Below are positions 47,213 to 56,621 of a stretch of 64,000 bases of DNA, one piece after another. The notes beneath the pieces were generated by a model that made no database searches, was not told where the DNA came from, and saw nothing but the letters and a program-made list of their open reading frames with translations. Every line of letters starts with the position of its first letter. Positions within the stretch are counted from its first letter, which is position 1. Made by a program: the position numbers and the translations under genes. Location: contig NZ_PUGF01000015.1 in NCBI RefSeq assembly GCF_002976435.1, forward strand, positions 62,001-126,000. Direction: 5' to 3'. This DNA is from Solimicrobium silvestre (GTDB lineage Bacteria > Pseudomonadota > Gammaproteobacteria > Burkholderiales > Burkholderiaceae_D).

Positions 47213-47824
47213 TTAGAAGCGATAACCGACACCAACGCCGATTAGCCAAGGATCGATTTTGATATTGCTGATCTGCGATCCACCCAGATAAACATCGCTA
47301 CGCATTTGCACATACTTTACGTCCATGTTGAGCGACCAGTTTTTATCGAGCTTGTAATCGATACCAGCTTGCAAAGCCAGGCCGAAACTATGGTTATCTA
47401 GAGAAATTGCGCCGTTGGCCAGTTCAACGCTAGAGAAATTGGTGTAGTTAATACCTGCACCTAAATAAGGGCTGAATTGCGATTCTGGTGTGAAGTGATA
47501 TTGCACGGTGAGAGTAGGCGGTAATTCTTTTACGGTACCGATTTGAGCGCCAGACAAATATACATCGTGTTTTTGTGGGTAGGTCAATACTAATTCGGTC
47601 GCCCAATTCGGCGTGAAGAAATACGAAATATCAAACTCAGGAATAACTTTGTTTGATACCGTAATTTGATTGGATGCGCCAACACCGGCGATTGGATCAG
47701 ATTTGTTTGCGGTATCAACATCAACGATCCGTGCTCGTACCAACCAAGGGCTTTCTTGCGCCATGACGCTTGCAGAGTTAAATCCAATGACTGCCAAAGC
47801 GATTACTAAGCTTATTTTTTTCAT
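47213..47824 (-). CDS. ompW: OmpW family outer-membrane protein
   Basis: A 203-residue 8-strand barrel with a signal peptide (ending SASVMA). PWLVRARIVDVDTANKS, FTPNWATELVLTYPQKHDVY, PPTLTVQYHFTP and the end IGVGVGYRF (aromatic C terminus for BAM) match OmpW. It forms a small hydrophobic channel and responds to oxygen in E. coli. A GGAG ribosome-binding site lies before the ATG, and an FNR-type box sits upstream. Confidence 0.92.
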   Translation of the reverse strand: MKKISLVIALAVIGFNSASVMAQESPWLVRARIVDVDTANKSDPIAGVGASNQITVSNKVIPEFDISYFFTPNWATELVLTYPQKHDVYLSGAQIGTVKELPPTLTVQYHFTPESQFSPYLGAGINYTNFSSVELANGAISLDNHSFGLALQAGIDYKLDKNWSLNMDVKYVQMRSDVYLGGSQISNIKIDPWLIGVGVGYRF

Positions 47825-47854
47825 GCTATTTTCTCCAACGATTAAACATGGCTT

Positions 47855-47896
47855 ATCTTATCGTTGTGCAGCACGTGCATCGTTGATTCAAATCAA
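47855..47896 (-). promoter_or_regulatory. ompW: FNR/ANR-type promoter of ompW
   Basis: TTGATTCAAATCAA (47883-47896) is a perfect FNR consensus, TTGAT-N4-ATCAA. On the minus strand TAAGAT (47860-47855) fits a -10 box (4 of 6 bases), which sets the start near 47848. The box centre then lies at -41.5, the class II activator position. The resulting leader is 24 bases and includes the GGAG ribosome-binding site. ompW is a known FNR target in E. coli. The site lies 14 bp past the moeA stop. Confidence 0.8.
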
Positions 47897-47909
47897 ATTT
47901 GTGCCTGTG

Positions 47910-49163
47910 TTAAATCAAGCCTTCAAACAAGACTAATTTAACCGTGTCACCAGCTTGTATATCTGCCTGTGTTTCGTTTAAAACCACCATGCAATTTGCC
48001 TGTGACATGGAGCTGAGAATTCCTGATCCTTGTTTTTCAGTGATGCTGACTTCTAATTGTCCTTGTGGATTTACTTTACATATGCCACGTTGAAATTCGG
48101 TTCTGCCCATTTTTTTGGAAATAGGCTGCGATGCAATGGCATTGATTTGCGGTATGTTGGAAATCGGTGCGCCTGAGAGTTTTTGCAAAGCCGGGCGAAC
48201 AAAAAAATAAAAGCTGACCATCACCGCAACCGGGTTGCCGGGTAAACCGAATAAATACGTGTCCTTGAGTTTTCCGGCGATTTTTCCGAACGCGAATGGC
48301 CGGCCGGGGCGCATATTAATAGCCCAAAACGTGATTTCACCTAACGTTTGCATAACCTGTTTTGTGTAGTCCGCCGCGCCACTGGCAACGCCGCCGGAGG
48401 TAATGATTGCATCAACTTGTGGGGCAATGTTCAGTAAGGCAGATTCAAGCTCGGCAGGGTTGTCTGCTAACACGCCTAAGTCAATCACTTCGGCACCGAA
48501 GCGCGTTAACATCGCATGCAACGTGACGCGATTGCTGTCGTAGACGCTGCTGCCATCCAGCGCCTGGTCAATTGAGCGCAATTCGTCGCCGGTAGAAAAA
48601 ATCGCCACGCGTAAGCGCCGTTGCACGCTTACTTCAGCAATGCCAAGTGAAGCTAATAAACCCAACTGCGCGGGGCCTAAGCGGCATCCTTTGGTGATGG
48701 CGATTTCGCCCATTCTTAAATCTTCACCGCAATTTCTTTTATGCTCACCGGCGCGCACCACGATGTTGCGCATATCCAGCGTATTTGCATCGATCAACAC
48801 AGCTAATTCTTGCGGTATAACCGTGTCGCAGCGCTCTGGTATTTTGGCTCCAGTGGTAATCCGTATTGCTTGTCCGACTTGTAAAGAAGCTTGATATGGA
48901 TGACCAGCCAAGGCAGATCCAACTAAGTTTAGCTGCGTGTTTAATGCTAAATCCTGCGCACAAAAAGCATAGCCATCCATGGCGGAATTATCAAATGCGG
49001 GCACATTCATCGGCGCAATGATGTCGCTGCTGGCGATGCGATCTAAGGCGCTGCGTAAGCTAATTTGCTGGGCATCTGCAATGGGCTGCATGGCCGCTTG
49101 TATTTGCTGCTGAGCTTGGCTAACTGACAGATTGACGGTGCTTGGCTGGCTGGTTTTGGACAT
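47910..49163 (-). CDS. moeA: Molybdopterin molybdotransferase
   Basis: A 417-residue enzyme that inserts molybdate into adenylated molybdopterin. PAFDNSAMDGYAFCAQDL near residue 55, ITTGAKIPERCDTVIPQE, IFSTGDELRSIDQ, ITSGGVASGAADYTK and GLPGNPVAVMVSFYFFVRP are all MoeA motifs. It works with MobA and MoaA, encoded just upstream. A 198-bp gap with a likely terminator separates it from mobA, so it probably has its own promoter. Confidence 0.96.
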   Translation of the reverse strand: MSKTSQPSTVNLSVSQAQQQIQAAMQPIADAQQISLRSALDRIASSDIIAPMNVPAFDNSAMDGYAFCAQDLALNTQLNLVGSALAGHPYQASLQVGQAIRITTGAKIPERCDTVIPQELAVLIDANTLDMRNIVVRAGEHKRNCGEDLRMGEIAITKGCRLGPAQLGLLASLGIAEVSVQRRLRVAIFSTGDELRSIDQALDGSSVYDSNRVTLHAMLTRFGAEVIDLGVLADNPAELESALLNIAPQVDAIITSGGVASGAADYTKQVMQTLGEITFWAINMRPGRPFAFGKIAGKLKDTYLFGLPGNPVAVMVSFYFFVRPALQKLSGAPISNIPQINAIASQPISKKMGRTEFQRGICKVNPQGQLEVSITEKQGSGILSSMSQANCMVVLNETQADIQAGDTVKLVLFEGLI

Positions 49164-49307
49164 GGATTTTATATTTCAGAATACGGTAGTATTACTTTTG
49201 TATTTATAGCCTATAAGCTTTTAATCATATTGGGCATTATATATTATTGAAAAATAACTTTTTTATCGATGGTAAAGCCATTGAATACATTAAAAAATCA
49301 AAAAAAC

Positions 49308-49329
49308 ACGGCGGTATATGAATTGCCGT
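49308..49329 (-). terminator. Probable terminator of the moaA-mobA operon
   Basis: Read leftward, ACGGC (49329-49325) pairs with GCCGT (49312-49308) across a 12-base loop, and a long T-rich run follows (a GTTTTTTTGATTTTTT tail). The stem is short, which lowers confidence. Confidence 0.5.
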
Positions 49330-49361
49330 AAAAATCAGATTTTTTGCGGATTAAGACGCAA

Positions 49362-49982
49362 CTATGCCTTTTTAAAATTTGAGCATGCCAGCAATTCTTC
49401 CCGTGTATTTATATTCCTAAACTCCGCCTCATCCTCAAAATAGACTCTGGCAACAGTTAACTCCGTATACCAGCCATCCATTTTTCTTCCGCCGCCAGCC
49501 AAGTAGTGTTGCAGTTGTTCCAGACACGACGCTTTAAGGAGACAAAATACCGGTTGCGCTTGTAGGTGAGCCAGCTCACCTGTGCAGGCAATGGCGATGT
49601 CGGCCTGTTGATGCTGGAGCTTGTTCATTAAACGTTGCGCTAAATTCGTGGGCAAAAATGGCGAGTCGCAAGGTACGGTGAGCAAATAAGGCGTTTGGCA
49701 GTATGTTAAGCCGCTTTCCAAGCCAGCTAACGGACCGGCAAAATCGGGCGAAATATCGGGCCAAACCGGATAGCCGAATTTGGCATATTCATCTAGATTC
49801 CGATTGGCGCTGATGGCAATGGAGGTGACTTGTGGGGCTAGTCGGGTAATTACGTGAGCGATTAATCTTTCGCCATCTAATTCTTGCAAACCTTTATCGC
49901 AATTTTGCATGCGGGTAGCGCGTCCACCCGCTAAAATCAGACCGGTAGTTGCACTTAAAATCGAATCAATAGTCGAGTTCAT
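49362..49982 (-). CDS. mobA: Molybdenum cofactor guanylyltransferase
   Basis: A 206-residue enzyme that adds GMP to Mo-molybdopterin. The nucleotide-binding motif is LILAGGRATRMQNCDKGLQE. The usual RMGGxDKG has Gln-Asn-Cys in place of Gly-Gly, a small deviation. PVWPDISPDFAGPLAGLESGL and the metal-binding VPCDSPFLP are intact. It follows moaA by 20 bp on the same transcript. Confidence 0.93.
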   Translation of the reverse strand: MNSTIDSILSATTGLILAGGRATRMQNCDKGLQELDGERLIAHVITRLAPQVTSIAISANRNLDEYAKFGYPVWPDISPDFAGPLAGLESGLTYCQTPYLLTVPCDSPFLPTNLAQRLMNKLQHQQADIAIACTGELAHLQAQPVFCLLKASCLEQLQHYLAGGGRKMDGWYTELTVARVYFEDEAEFRNINTREELLACSNFKKA

Positions 49983-50002
49983 GGTCGCTTTTATCTGCTC
50001 CG

Positions 50003-51124
50003 TTAGCCGCCAATATAAGACATTTCCACTTTGCTTACCTTGATCTCCGGGCTGGTTTGCTGGCTGCGCAATTCAGAATAACGGTCGCCGCGCATGTGCC
50101 AAACGTGCGCCAGTGCGTTAGATATGTGCGCATCATCGGAGTTGTCGCGTAATAAGTTACGTACATCATGTCCGTGACTGGCAAACAAGCAGGTATATAG
50201 TTTGCCTTCGGTAGAAAGTCGCAGGCGAGTGCAGTCGTGGCAAAAAGCTTGCGTTACGCTGGAAATGACGCCAATTTCACCGCTACCATCAGCATATGTC
50301 CAGCGTTGCGCAGTTTCGCCGCTGTAGTTTGATTGCAGCGGAATTAGCTGCATGTCAGGCGCTGCATTGCTGATTTGATTGATGACGGTTTGCGAAGCAA
50401 TAACCTCACCCATCTTCCAGCCGTTACTTGATCCCACATCCATATATTCAATGAAGCGCAAGATGAATGGCGAGCCTTTAAAATGGCGCGCCATAGGCAG
50501 AATTTGTCCTTCATTGACTCCGGCTTTCACTACCATATTGATCTTGATCGGGCCTAAACCTACCTGTTGCGCGACGTCTAAACCATGCAAAACTTCTGTG
50601 ACAGAAAAATCAGCGTCATTCATGCGTTTAAATATCGTGTCATCCAACGCGTCTAATGAGACGGTGACGCGATCTAAACCGGCATCTTTAAGTAGTTGCG
50701 CTTTCTTGGCTAATAACGCGCCGTTGGTCGTGAGTGTTAAGTCCAGAGGAACGCCGCTGGGTGTTTCTATTCGGCGCAACATGGCAACCAGTTTTTCTAG
50801 ATTTTTTCGCAATAATGGCTCGCCGCCAGTTAAACGAATTTTAGTTACGCCGTGCGCGACCAGTAAATTGGCAAGGCGGGTAATTTCTTCAAACGTTAGC
50901 AGGGCGCTATGCGGTAAATACGGATAATTTTGATCGAAAACTTCACGCGGCATGCAATACACGCAACGAAAATTACAGCGATCGGTGACGGAAATACGCA
51001 GATCGCGCAATGGTCGTTGCAGAGTGTCAAGCAACAGGCCGTTCGCAACTGTATGGGCACCTGAATAGGGAGGCTGTAAGTTGTTATTAAGTTGCGCAAT
51101 AATGGGAATAATTCGGTCAGACAT
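50003..51124 (-). CDS. moaA: GTP 3',8-cyclase (molybdopterin synthesis)
   Basis: A 373-residue radical-SAM enzyme for the first step of molybdopterin synthesis. The N-terminal 4Fe-4S cysteines are C50, C54 and C57 (CNFRCVYC). [13 protein letters not shown] is the SAM-binding region, and [18 protein letters not shown] holds the second cluster. The C-terminal double glycine (MSYIGG) needed for activity is present. It is divergent from rmuC. Confidence 0.97.
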   Translation of the reverse strand: MSDRIIPIIAQLNNNLQPPYSGAHTVANGLLLDTLQRPLRDLRISVTDRCNFRCVYCMPREVFDQNYPYLPHSALLTFEEITRLANLLVAHGVTKIRLTGGEPLLRKNLEKLVAMLRRIETPSGVPLDLTLTTNGALLAKKAQLLKDAGLDRVTVSLDALDDTIFKRMNDADFSVTEVLHGLDVAQQVGLGPIKINMVVKAGVNEGQILPMARHFKGSPFILRFIEYMDVGSSNGWKMGEVIASQTVINQISNAAPDMQLIPLQSNYSGETAQRWTYADGSGEIGVISSVTQAFCHDCTRLRLSTEGKLYTCLFASHGHDVRNLLRDNSDDAHISNALAHVWHMRGDRYSELRSQQTSPEIKVSKVEMSYIGG

Positions 51125-51275
51125 GCAGATTTAATGGATGGGTGATAGTGCAGAGTAAGATTCTAGTAGTAGACCACAAAATCAACTATTCTGCTGATGA
51201 TGTTGTAATTAAAAATCTAGCCTGAGATGCTATTATGCCGCATTAAAACAGTCAATAAACAGAGGAAATAAGACT

Positions 51276-52646
51276 ATGGAAGCAAGTGTGTTTTTAATCG
51301 TGGGATTGGGTTTGGGTGCACTGTTTGCATGGATTGTGGTGAATTTAAAAACACGTAATCAAGTAGCAGAAATGCGCCAGCAAGGTGAAACAGAAATAGC
51401 GATACTAAAAGAGCGGTTGGCTGGGCAATCTGCCGTCGTTGCACAGGCTCAGCAACGAGCCATTGATACGCAAGTAAAACACAGCGAGCAGCAACAGCAA
51501 CTAGCCGGGCAGCAGGCCAGAATAGCGGAATTAACTACTCGACTGGAAGCCGAGCGTTTGCAAACGTCTGAAAAACTCGCTTTGCTGGAAGCCGCGCGTA
51601 GTGAATTTGGACAGCAGTTTCAATTACTGGCAAATCAGATTTTAGAAGAGAAGTCACAAAAATTTACTGAGCAAAATAAAATTAATTTAGGCGGGATCCT
51701 GCTGCCGTTGCAAGAAAAAATTAACCAGTTTCAAACGCAGGTGGCAGATACGTACGATAAAGATTCTAAAGAACGCTTAACGCTTAAAAATGAAATTGAA
51801 CGTTTGGCGACTTTAAATGGAAAAATCAGCGAAGACGCAATCAACCTCACGCAAGCACTGAAAGGCAATAATAAAACGCAAGGTATTTGGGGGGAAATGG
51901 TATTGGAAACAGTACTGGAATCTTCCGGTTTGCGACGCGGTGAAGAATATCAGGTGCAAAACAGTTTTGAGCGTGACGAGGGCGGCTTGCATCGACCCGA
52001 TGTGATTATTCATTTGCCCGAAGGTCGGCACATGATTGTGGACGCTAAAATGTCATTGGTAGCGTATGAGCGATACGTTAGTGCTGCAAATGATGACGAA
52101 CGGGCGGAGAGTTTAAAGCTGCATCTGGTTTCGGTGCGTGCCCACATAAAAGGTTTATCAGAAAAAAATTATCAGACATTAACCGGCTTAAAAGCACCCG
52201 ATTTTGTGATGTTGTTTATCGCCGTTGAGCCTGCATTTATGCTGGCCTTTAGCCATGACCAGAGTTTGTTTAATGATGCGTTAGCGAAAAACGTTTTATT
52301 GGTCAGCCCAAGTACCTTGTTAGCGAATTTACGGACGATTGCCTATATCTGGCGGCAAGAACAGCAAAACCGCAATGCGCAAGAAATAGCGCAGCAATGC
52401 GCTAAGTTGTACGATAAATTTGTGGGTTTTGTGGAAGACTTGGAAGACATCGGCAAAAAACTTGGGCAAACGCAAAAGTCGTTTGATGATGCCAAATCTA
52501 AATTATCTAGCGGACGTGGTAATTTAATTCGACAGGCTGAGCAGGTTAAAAAATTAGGCGTTAAACCGACTAAAAACTTGCCAGTGCAATTGTTGGATGA
52601 AGGCGATGTGGATGATGATAATGAGGCAGTAGCGCAGATTTCCTAA
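51276..52646 (+). CDS. rmuC: DNA recombination protein RmuC
   Basis: A 456-residue protein with one N-terminal membrane helix (FLIVGLGLGALFAWIVV), a long coiled coil (about residues 25-200, rich in Gln, Glu and Ala) and the RmuC nuclease-like domain: KGNNKTQGIWGEMVLETVLE, HRPDVIIHLPEGRHMIVDAK and LLVSPSTLLANLRTIAYIW. RmuC limits inversions and other rearrangements at repeats in E. coli. An AGAGGA ribosome-binding site precedes the ATG. Confidence 0.95.
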   Translation: MEASVFLIVGLGLGALFAWIVVNLKTRNQVAEMRQQGETEIAILKERLAGQSAVVAQAQQRAIDTQVKHSEQQQQLAGQQARIAELTTRLEAERLQTSEKLALLEAARSEFGQQFQLLANQILEEKSQKFTEQNKINLGGILLPLQEKINQFQTQVADTYDKDSKERLTLKNEIERLATLNGKISEDAINLTQALKGNNKTQGIWGEMVLETVLESSGLRRGEEYQVQNSFERDEGGLHRPDVIIHLPEGRHMIVDAKMSLVAYERYVSAANDDERAESLKLHLVSVRAHIKGLSEKNYQTLTGLKAPDFVMLFIAVEPAFMLAFSHDQSLFNDALAKNVLLVSPSTLLANLRTIAYIWRQEQQNRNAQEIAQQCAKLYDKFVGFVEDLEDIGKKLGQTQKSFDDAKSKLSSGRGNLIRQAEQVKKLGVKPTKNLPVQLLDEGDVDDDNEAVAQIS

Positions 52647-53052
52647 GTGCAAATTTCTTAATGTGCAGTAGTTGCAACTTGATCTGACAGTCGCCCGGTT
52701 TGAAGTGCGGAATTGTCAGATCAAATTCAGTTGTTCAGTTTGGTGATTTCCCAGCGGCAGCACCGGCTTACTTTGCACGAAGTGCGATTGAGTGAATCGA
52801 TCAACAGCACCAATGCGACTTCATGCAGACGCTTGAAACACTCACGCACGCATTTTCTGAGACAGGCCACGCGCCTGATGAAGCGAGAACGACACCTTAA
52901 GCATCCTCTGGCACATCGTTGAGCAGCAGGCCACCTTTGGCTTCGCTTGATGGTTTCACTGCGATGGCCGTATTTGCCTAGTTGGCAGGCATGTTCGCTG
53001 CATGGCAGCGGAAGATTGATTGAAGTGGTTCAGCGCTTTGGGTAAAACTTGT
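52647..53052. other. 406-bp non-coding patch, possible remnant of a mobile or lost gene
   Basis: No frame here looks like a real gene. The patch opens with an 11-bp inverted repeat, TTGATCTGACA (52679-52689) and TGTCAGATCAA (52714-52724), and the middle looks richer in G+C than the flanks. Short frames on both strands give Arg- and Cys-rich translations (for example SCRRLKHSRTHFLRQ) that match nothing I recognise. A decayed element scar is one reading, but I cannot prove it. Confidence 0.35.
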
Positions 53053-53469
53053 TTAAATCTTTATCGCCATGCCGATCGACTTTGGTGCGGTCGGTGCGAA
53101 ACCAAATTGCGCATAGAGATCTCGTGCTTTACCGTCTGCTATTAAGCTGACATAGGCACTTTTCGGTGCGTGAGCCTCCAGATATACCATGATTTCATGC
53201 ATGATCTGTTTACCTAAACCTTTGCCCTGATGTTCCGGTAGTACCGCAATATCTACGACCTGGTAGAAGCAGCCACCATCTCCGATGACACGCCCCATAC
53301 CGATTGGCTCACCCTGAAATAATAATTGGACGGCGAACAGCGTTCCCTTCAATCCCTTGCGTGCCGCTTCTTCTGTTTTGGCACTCAGTCCGGCCGCAGA
53401 TCTGAGGTGACAATAGGTTGCTACGGAAGGTGTTAAACGTTCTGCTGTATATGCTTCTGTGTTGTTCAT
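53053..53469 (-). CDS. GNAT family N-acetyltransferase
   Basis: A 138-residue enzyme with the acetyl-CoA-binding motif VLPEHQGKGLGKQIMHEIM. The preceding strand YQVVDIAV and the C-terminal DLYAQFGFAP are typical GNAT elements. Substrate unknown. It lies just past the rne terminator, on the same strand. Confidence 0.9.
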   Translation of the reverse strand: MNNTEAYTAERLTPSVATYCHLRSAAGLSAKTEEAARKGLKGTLFAVQLLFQGEPIGMGRVIGDGGCFYQVVDIAVLPEHQGKGLGKQIMHEIMVYLEAHAPKSAYVSLIADGKARDLYAQFGFAPTAPKSIGMAIKI

Positions 53470-53500
53470 TTATAGTATTTTGTTTGGATGTTTTTAATAA

Positions 53501-53534
53501 AAAACCGGCTCATCAATGATGAGCCGGTTTTTTT
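53501..53534 (-). terminator. Terminator after rne (works in both directions)
   Basis: AAAACCGGCTCATC (53501-53514) pairs perfectly with GATGAGCCGGTTTT (53518-53531) around a 3-base loop, with T-rich tails on both strands. Confidence 0.88.
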
Positions 53535-53567
53535 ACTTCTATTCAAACTACAACTGCACTAAGTTCA

Positions 53568-56500
53568 TTACGAATTGTCGTGCTTGGTTTGAATTAATTC
53601 TAACGGTTCGTTAGTTACTTCAACTGGTGGCTTACGCAGACGTGGTTTGCGTACTTCGGCAACGGGAGCCGCCATAGTTTGCGCACTCAGCAGTTTGCTA
53701 GGATCGGTTGCTGCCAACACTAAACCAGCGGACTTCAACATGTCTTGCAAATCTTCAACCTTAGCAACAACTGGTGCGTGATTTACAGTAGGTGTTGGCG
53801 CCGCTGCTGGTGCTTCAACAACCGCAGGTGCAACAACAGCTTGAACTGCGGCTACCGGAGCCACTGGAGCTACCGGAGCTACCTCAGCTATCGGAGCAAT
53901 CTCAGCAACTGGTTCAAACTTCAGTTCCACTTGGGCAGGAATAACTACCGCAGGAGGCTCTGGTATTGAAACCGGTGCAGCGACTGGTTCACTATGTAGT
54001 GGTTCAGCAGGCTTAGCACTTTCGATACTTGTTATCACTGGTAACACTGCATTCACCACTTCGGAGAACACAACCGCTGCCGGTGCTGTAGCAACTGGTG
54101 TAACAGGGGCAGCAGCAATCACTACTTCAGCTGCTTTCTGTTCAACTTGATTTTCAACCGGGCTTGCAACTACAGCAGTAACTGGCGATTCTGCAACGTG
54201 AGCAACAGCAGCTGGTGCCATCGGCGCATGGGCATTTGCAGCCGATTCATGCGCAATGACGCTAGCTTGATGTTGTTCAGCATGGGCGATATCAGCAACT
54301 GGAATGAAGTCTTCTGAATTGTCGCGCGGTGCTTGTTCGGTTGCGCCATTTTCGCCAGTTTCACGATCACGACGATTACGATTGCGACCACCACGACGAC
54401 GACGACGACGAGGCTCATCACCACCGGCTTCATTGTTTTCACCATCAGCCAGCAGATCGAGTTTTTCTTCAGTATCTGCATCTGTATTTGTTACAGGTTC
54501 AGCCACTGTTTTATTGCTCAGTACCGGATCTTGCGCAGTATTTAACGCTGCGTTAGCTGCTTTCTTAGCGGCACGCTCTTCACGTTCACGCTGTTGACGT
54601 TCACGACGAGCTTCCTGGCTTTCACGTTCTGCACGTGGTGGGCGAGGTGCTTTTGCTGGGCGTTGTGCTGCGTCACCCGTGTTGGCATCAGAAGTAACGA
54701 CCGGTTTAGCTTGTTTGCTATTCGCGGCTACTGGTGCATTTGGTGTTGCTGCACGTTCTTCAGGATCACGGCTATTGCGGCTATTACGACTATTGCGGCT
54801 ATTACGATTGCGATTGTTACGGTCATTGCTGTCACGTGTTTCGCGTTCTGGTTTGCCAGTTGTTTTTACTGGCGCAACTGGTGCTTCTACGGTTGCTGTG
54901 GATGAGCCCGACAACCAGCCCATAACACGGGCAAAGAAACCGACTTGTTTAGTTGGAGTTGCGCTTGCTGTAGCAGCTTTTGCGGCAACAACTTCTTTAC
55001 GTTCCACAATCGGTGCAGTTTCTGGAGTAATGCTTTTAACGACTGCTTCCTGACGTGGTTTCAGATCTTCTTTATTGCGCTTGTTGTAGCCGATATCGGT
55101 ATCAACTTGCTCTGCCATTGCGTAACTGGCATGTGTTTCTTCCAAACGAGGATCATCTGACTTCAGGCGATCTAGCTTGTAATGCGGCGTTTCCAAATGT
55201 TTGTTTGGAATTAAGATCGCCGTTACACGGTGGCGCGTTTCAATTTTTAGAATTTCACCGCGTTTTTCATTGAGCAAGAATGCTGCCACATCGACAGGTA
55301 CTTGAACATGGATAGCTGCGGAGTTTTCTTTCATCGCTTCTTCTTGAATAATCCGCAATACTTGCAATGCAGATGATTCAGTGTCACGAATATGGCCAGT
55401 GCCGTTGCAACGTGGGCAAGTAACGTGGCTGCCTTCCGACAGGGAAGGGCGCAAGCGTTGACGGGATAATTCCATCAAGCCAAAACGGGAGATTTTGCCC
55501 ATTTGAACGCGAGCGCGGTCATAGCGTAATGCATCTTTTAAGCGGGTTTCTACTTCGCGTTGATTCTTGGCGTTTTCCATGTCGATAAAATCGATCACGA
55601 TCAAGCCGCCCAAATCGCGCAAACGCAATTGGCGAGCAACTTCTTCGGCCGCTTCGCAGTTGGTATTGAATGCTGTTGCTTCAATATCCGAGCCGCGGGT
55701 AGCGCGTGCCGAGTTGACGTCGACTGAAACTAAGGCTTCAGTGTGATCGATAACAATGGCGCCGCCGGAAGGCAGTGGAACGGTGCGGGAATACGCAGTT
55801 TCAATCTGGTGTTCAATTTGAAAACGTGAAAACAGCGGTACATCGTCGCTATAACGTTTTACACGGTGCACCATATCGGGCATAACGTGGCTCATGAACT
55901 GCTGAGCTTGTTCGTAAATGTCGTCGGTATCAATTAAGATTTCGCCGATATCTGGCTGGAAGTAATCGCGAATCGCGCGGATTACTAAAGAAGATTCTTG
56001 ATAAATCAGGAAAGCGCCCGAAGCGGACTTGTTCGCGCCTTCAATCGCACGCCAAAGTTGCATCAGGTAATTTAAATCCCATTGCAATTCATCGACATTG
56101 CGGCCAATACCTGCGGTACGGGCAATCACTGACATGCCGCCTGGCAAGTCTAACTTATCCATTGTGTCACGTAATTCTTGACGATCTTCGCCTTCTACGC
56201 GGCGTGATACACCACCACCGCGGGGGTTGTTTGGCATCAAGACTAAATAGCGACCGGCTAACGATACAAAAGAAGTGAGCGCCGCGCCTTTATTGCCGCG
56301 CTCTTCTTTTTCAACCTGAACCATGATTTCCTGGCCTTCACGTAATGCTTCCTTAATGGAAGAGTTACGTGGATCTGCGCCTTCTTTAAAATAGCCGCGA
56401 GCAACTTCTTTAAAGGGTAAAAAACCATGGCGATCTTCGCCGTAGTTAACAAAGCATGCTTCAAGAGATGGTTCAATGCGGGTGATTACGCCTTTATATA

Positions 56501-56621
56501 TATTGGATTTGCGTAATTCACGACCAGCGGTTTCGATATCAATGTCAATGAGTTTTTGCCCATCAACAATCGCCACACGCAATTCTTCTTGCTGAGTGGC
56601 ATTAAATAACATTCGTTTCAT
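53568..56621 (-). CDS. rne: Ribonuclease E
   Basis: A 1017-residue endoribonuclease, the core of the degradosome. The N-terminal half (about 500 residues) has the S1 domain (YKGVITRIEPSLEACFVNYG), the DNase I-like catalytic part (LGGLIVIDFIDMENAKNQRE) and the Zn-link CPRCNGTGHIRD. The C-terminal half is disordered: an Arg/Asn/Ser repeat (NRNRNSRNSRNSRNSR), an Arg cluster (RRRRRRGGRNRNRRDRE) for RNA binding, then an Ala/Pro/Val-rich tail. Two leader hairpins just upstream may allow self-cleavage control. Confidence 0.97.
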   Translation of the reverse strand: MKRMLFNATQQEELRVAIVDGQKLIDIDIETAGRELRKSNIYKGVITRIEPSLEACFVNYGEDRHGFLPFKEVARGYFKEGADPRNSSIKEALREGQEIMVQVEKEERGNKGAALTSFVSLAGRYLVLMPNNPRGGGVSRRVEGEDRQELRDTMDKLDLPGGMSVIARTAGIGRNVDELQWDLNYLMQLWRAIEGANKSASGAFLIYQESSLVIRAIRDYFQPDIGEILIDTDDIYEQAQQFMSHVMPDMVHRVKRYSDDVPLFSRFQIEHQIETAYSRTVPLPSGGAIVIDHTEALVSVDVNSARATRGSDIEATAFNTNCEAAEEVARQLRLRDLGGLIVIDFIDMENAKNQREVETRLKDALRYDRARVQMGKISRFGLMELSRQRLRPSLSEGSHVTCPRCNGTGHIRDTESSALQVLRIIQEEAMKENSAAIHVQVPVDVAAFLLNEKRGEILKIETRHRVTAILIPNKHLETPHYKLDRLKSDDPRLEETHASYAMAEQVDTDIGYNKRNKEDLKPRQEAVVKSITPETAPIVERKEVVAAKAATASATPTKQVGFFARVMGWLSGSSTATVEAPVAPVKTTGKPERETRDSNDRNNRNRNSRNSRNSRNSRDPEERAATPNAPVAANSKQAKPVVTSDANTGDAAQRPAKAPRPPRAERESQEARRERQQREREERAAKKAANAALNTAQDPVLSNKTVAEPVTNTDADTEEKLDLLADGENNEAGGDEPRRRRRRGGRNRNRRDRETGENGATEQAPRDNSEDFIPVADIAHAEQHQASVIAHESAANAHAPMAPAAVAHVAESPVTAVVASPVENQVEQKAAEVVIAAAPVTPVATAPAAVVFSEVVNAVLPVITSIESAKPAEPLHSEPVAAPVSIPEPPAVVIPAQVELKFEPVAEIAPIAEVAPVAPVAPVAAVQAVVAPAVVEAPAAAPTPTVNHAPVVAKVEDLQDMLKSAGLVLAATDPSKLLSAQTMAAPVAEVRKPRLRKPPVEVTNEPLELIQTKHDNS

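Noticed and set aside
52713-52922. 69-codon frame after rmuC
   Set aside because: TTG start, Arg-rich random-looking product and no ribosome-binding site. It is treated as part of the non-coding patch.
54396-54412. ACG/CGA trinucleotide run as a possible repeat array
   Set aside because: It simply encodes the arginine cluster of RNase E.
54304-54597. Plus-strand frames opposite the rne C-terminal half
   Set aside because: The low-complexity Arg/Ala/Pro repeats of rne open shadow frames on the other strand. No start signals are present.
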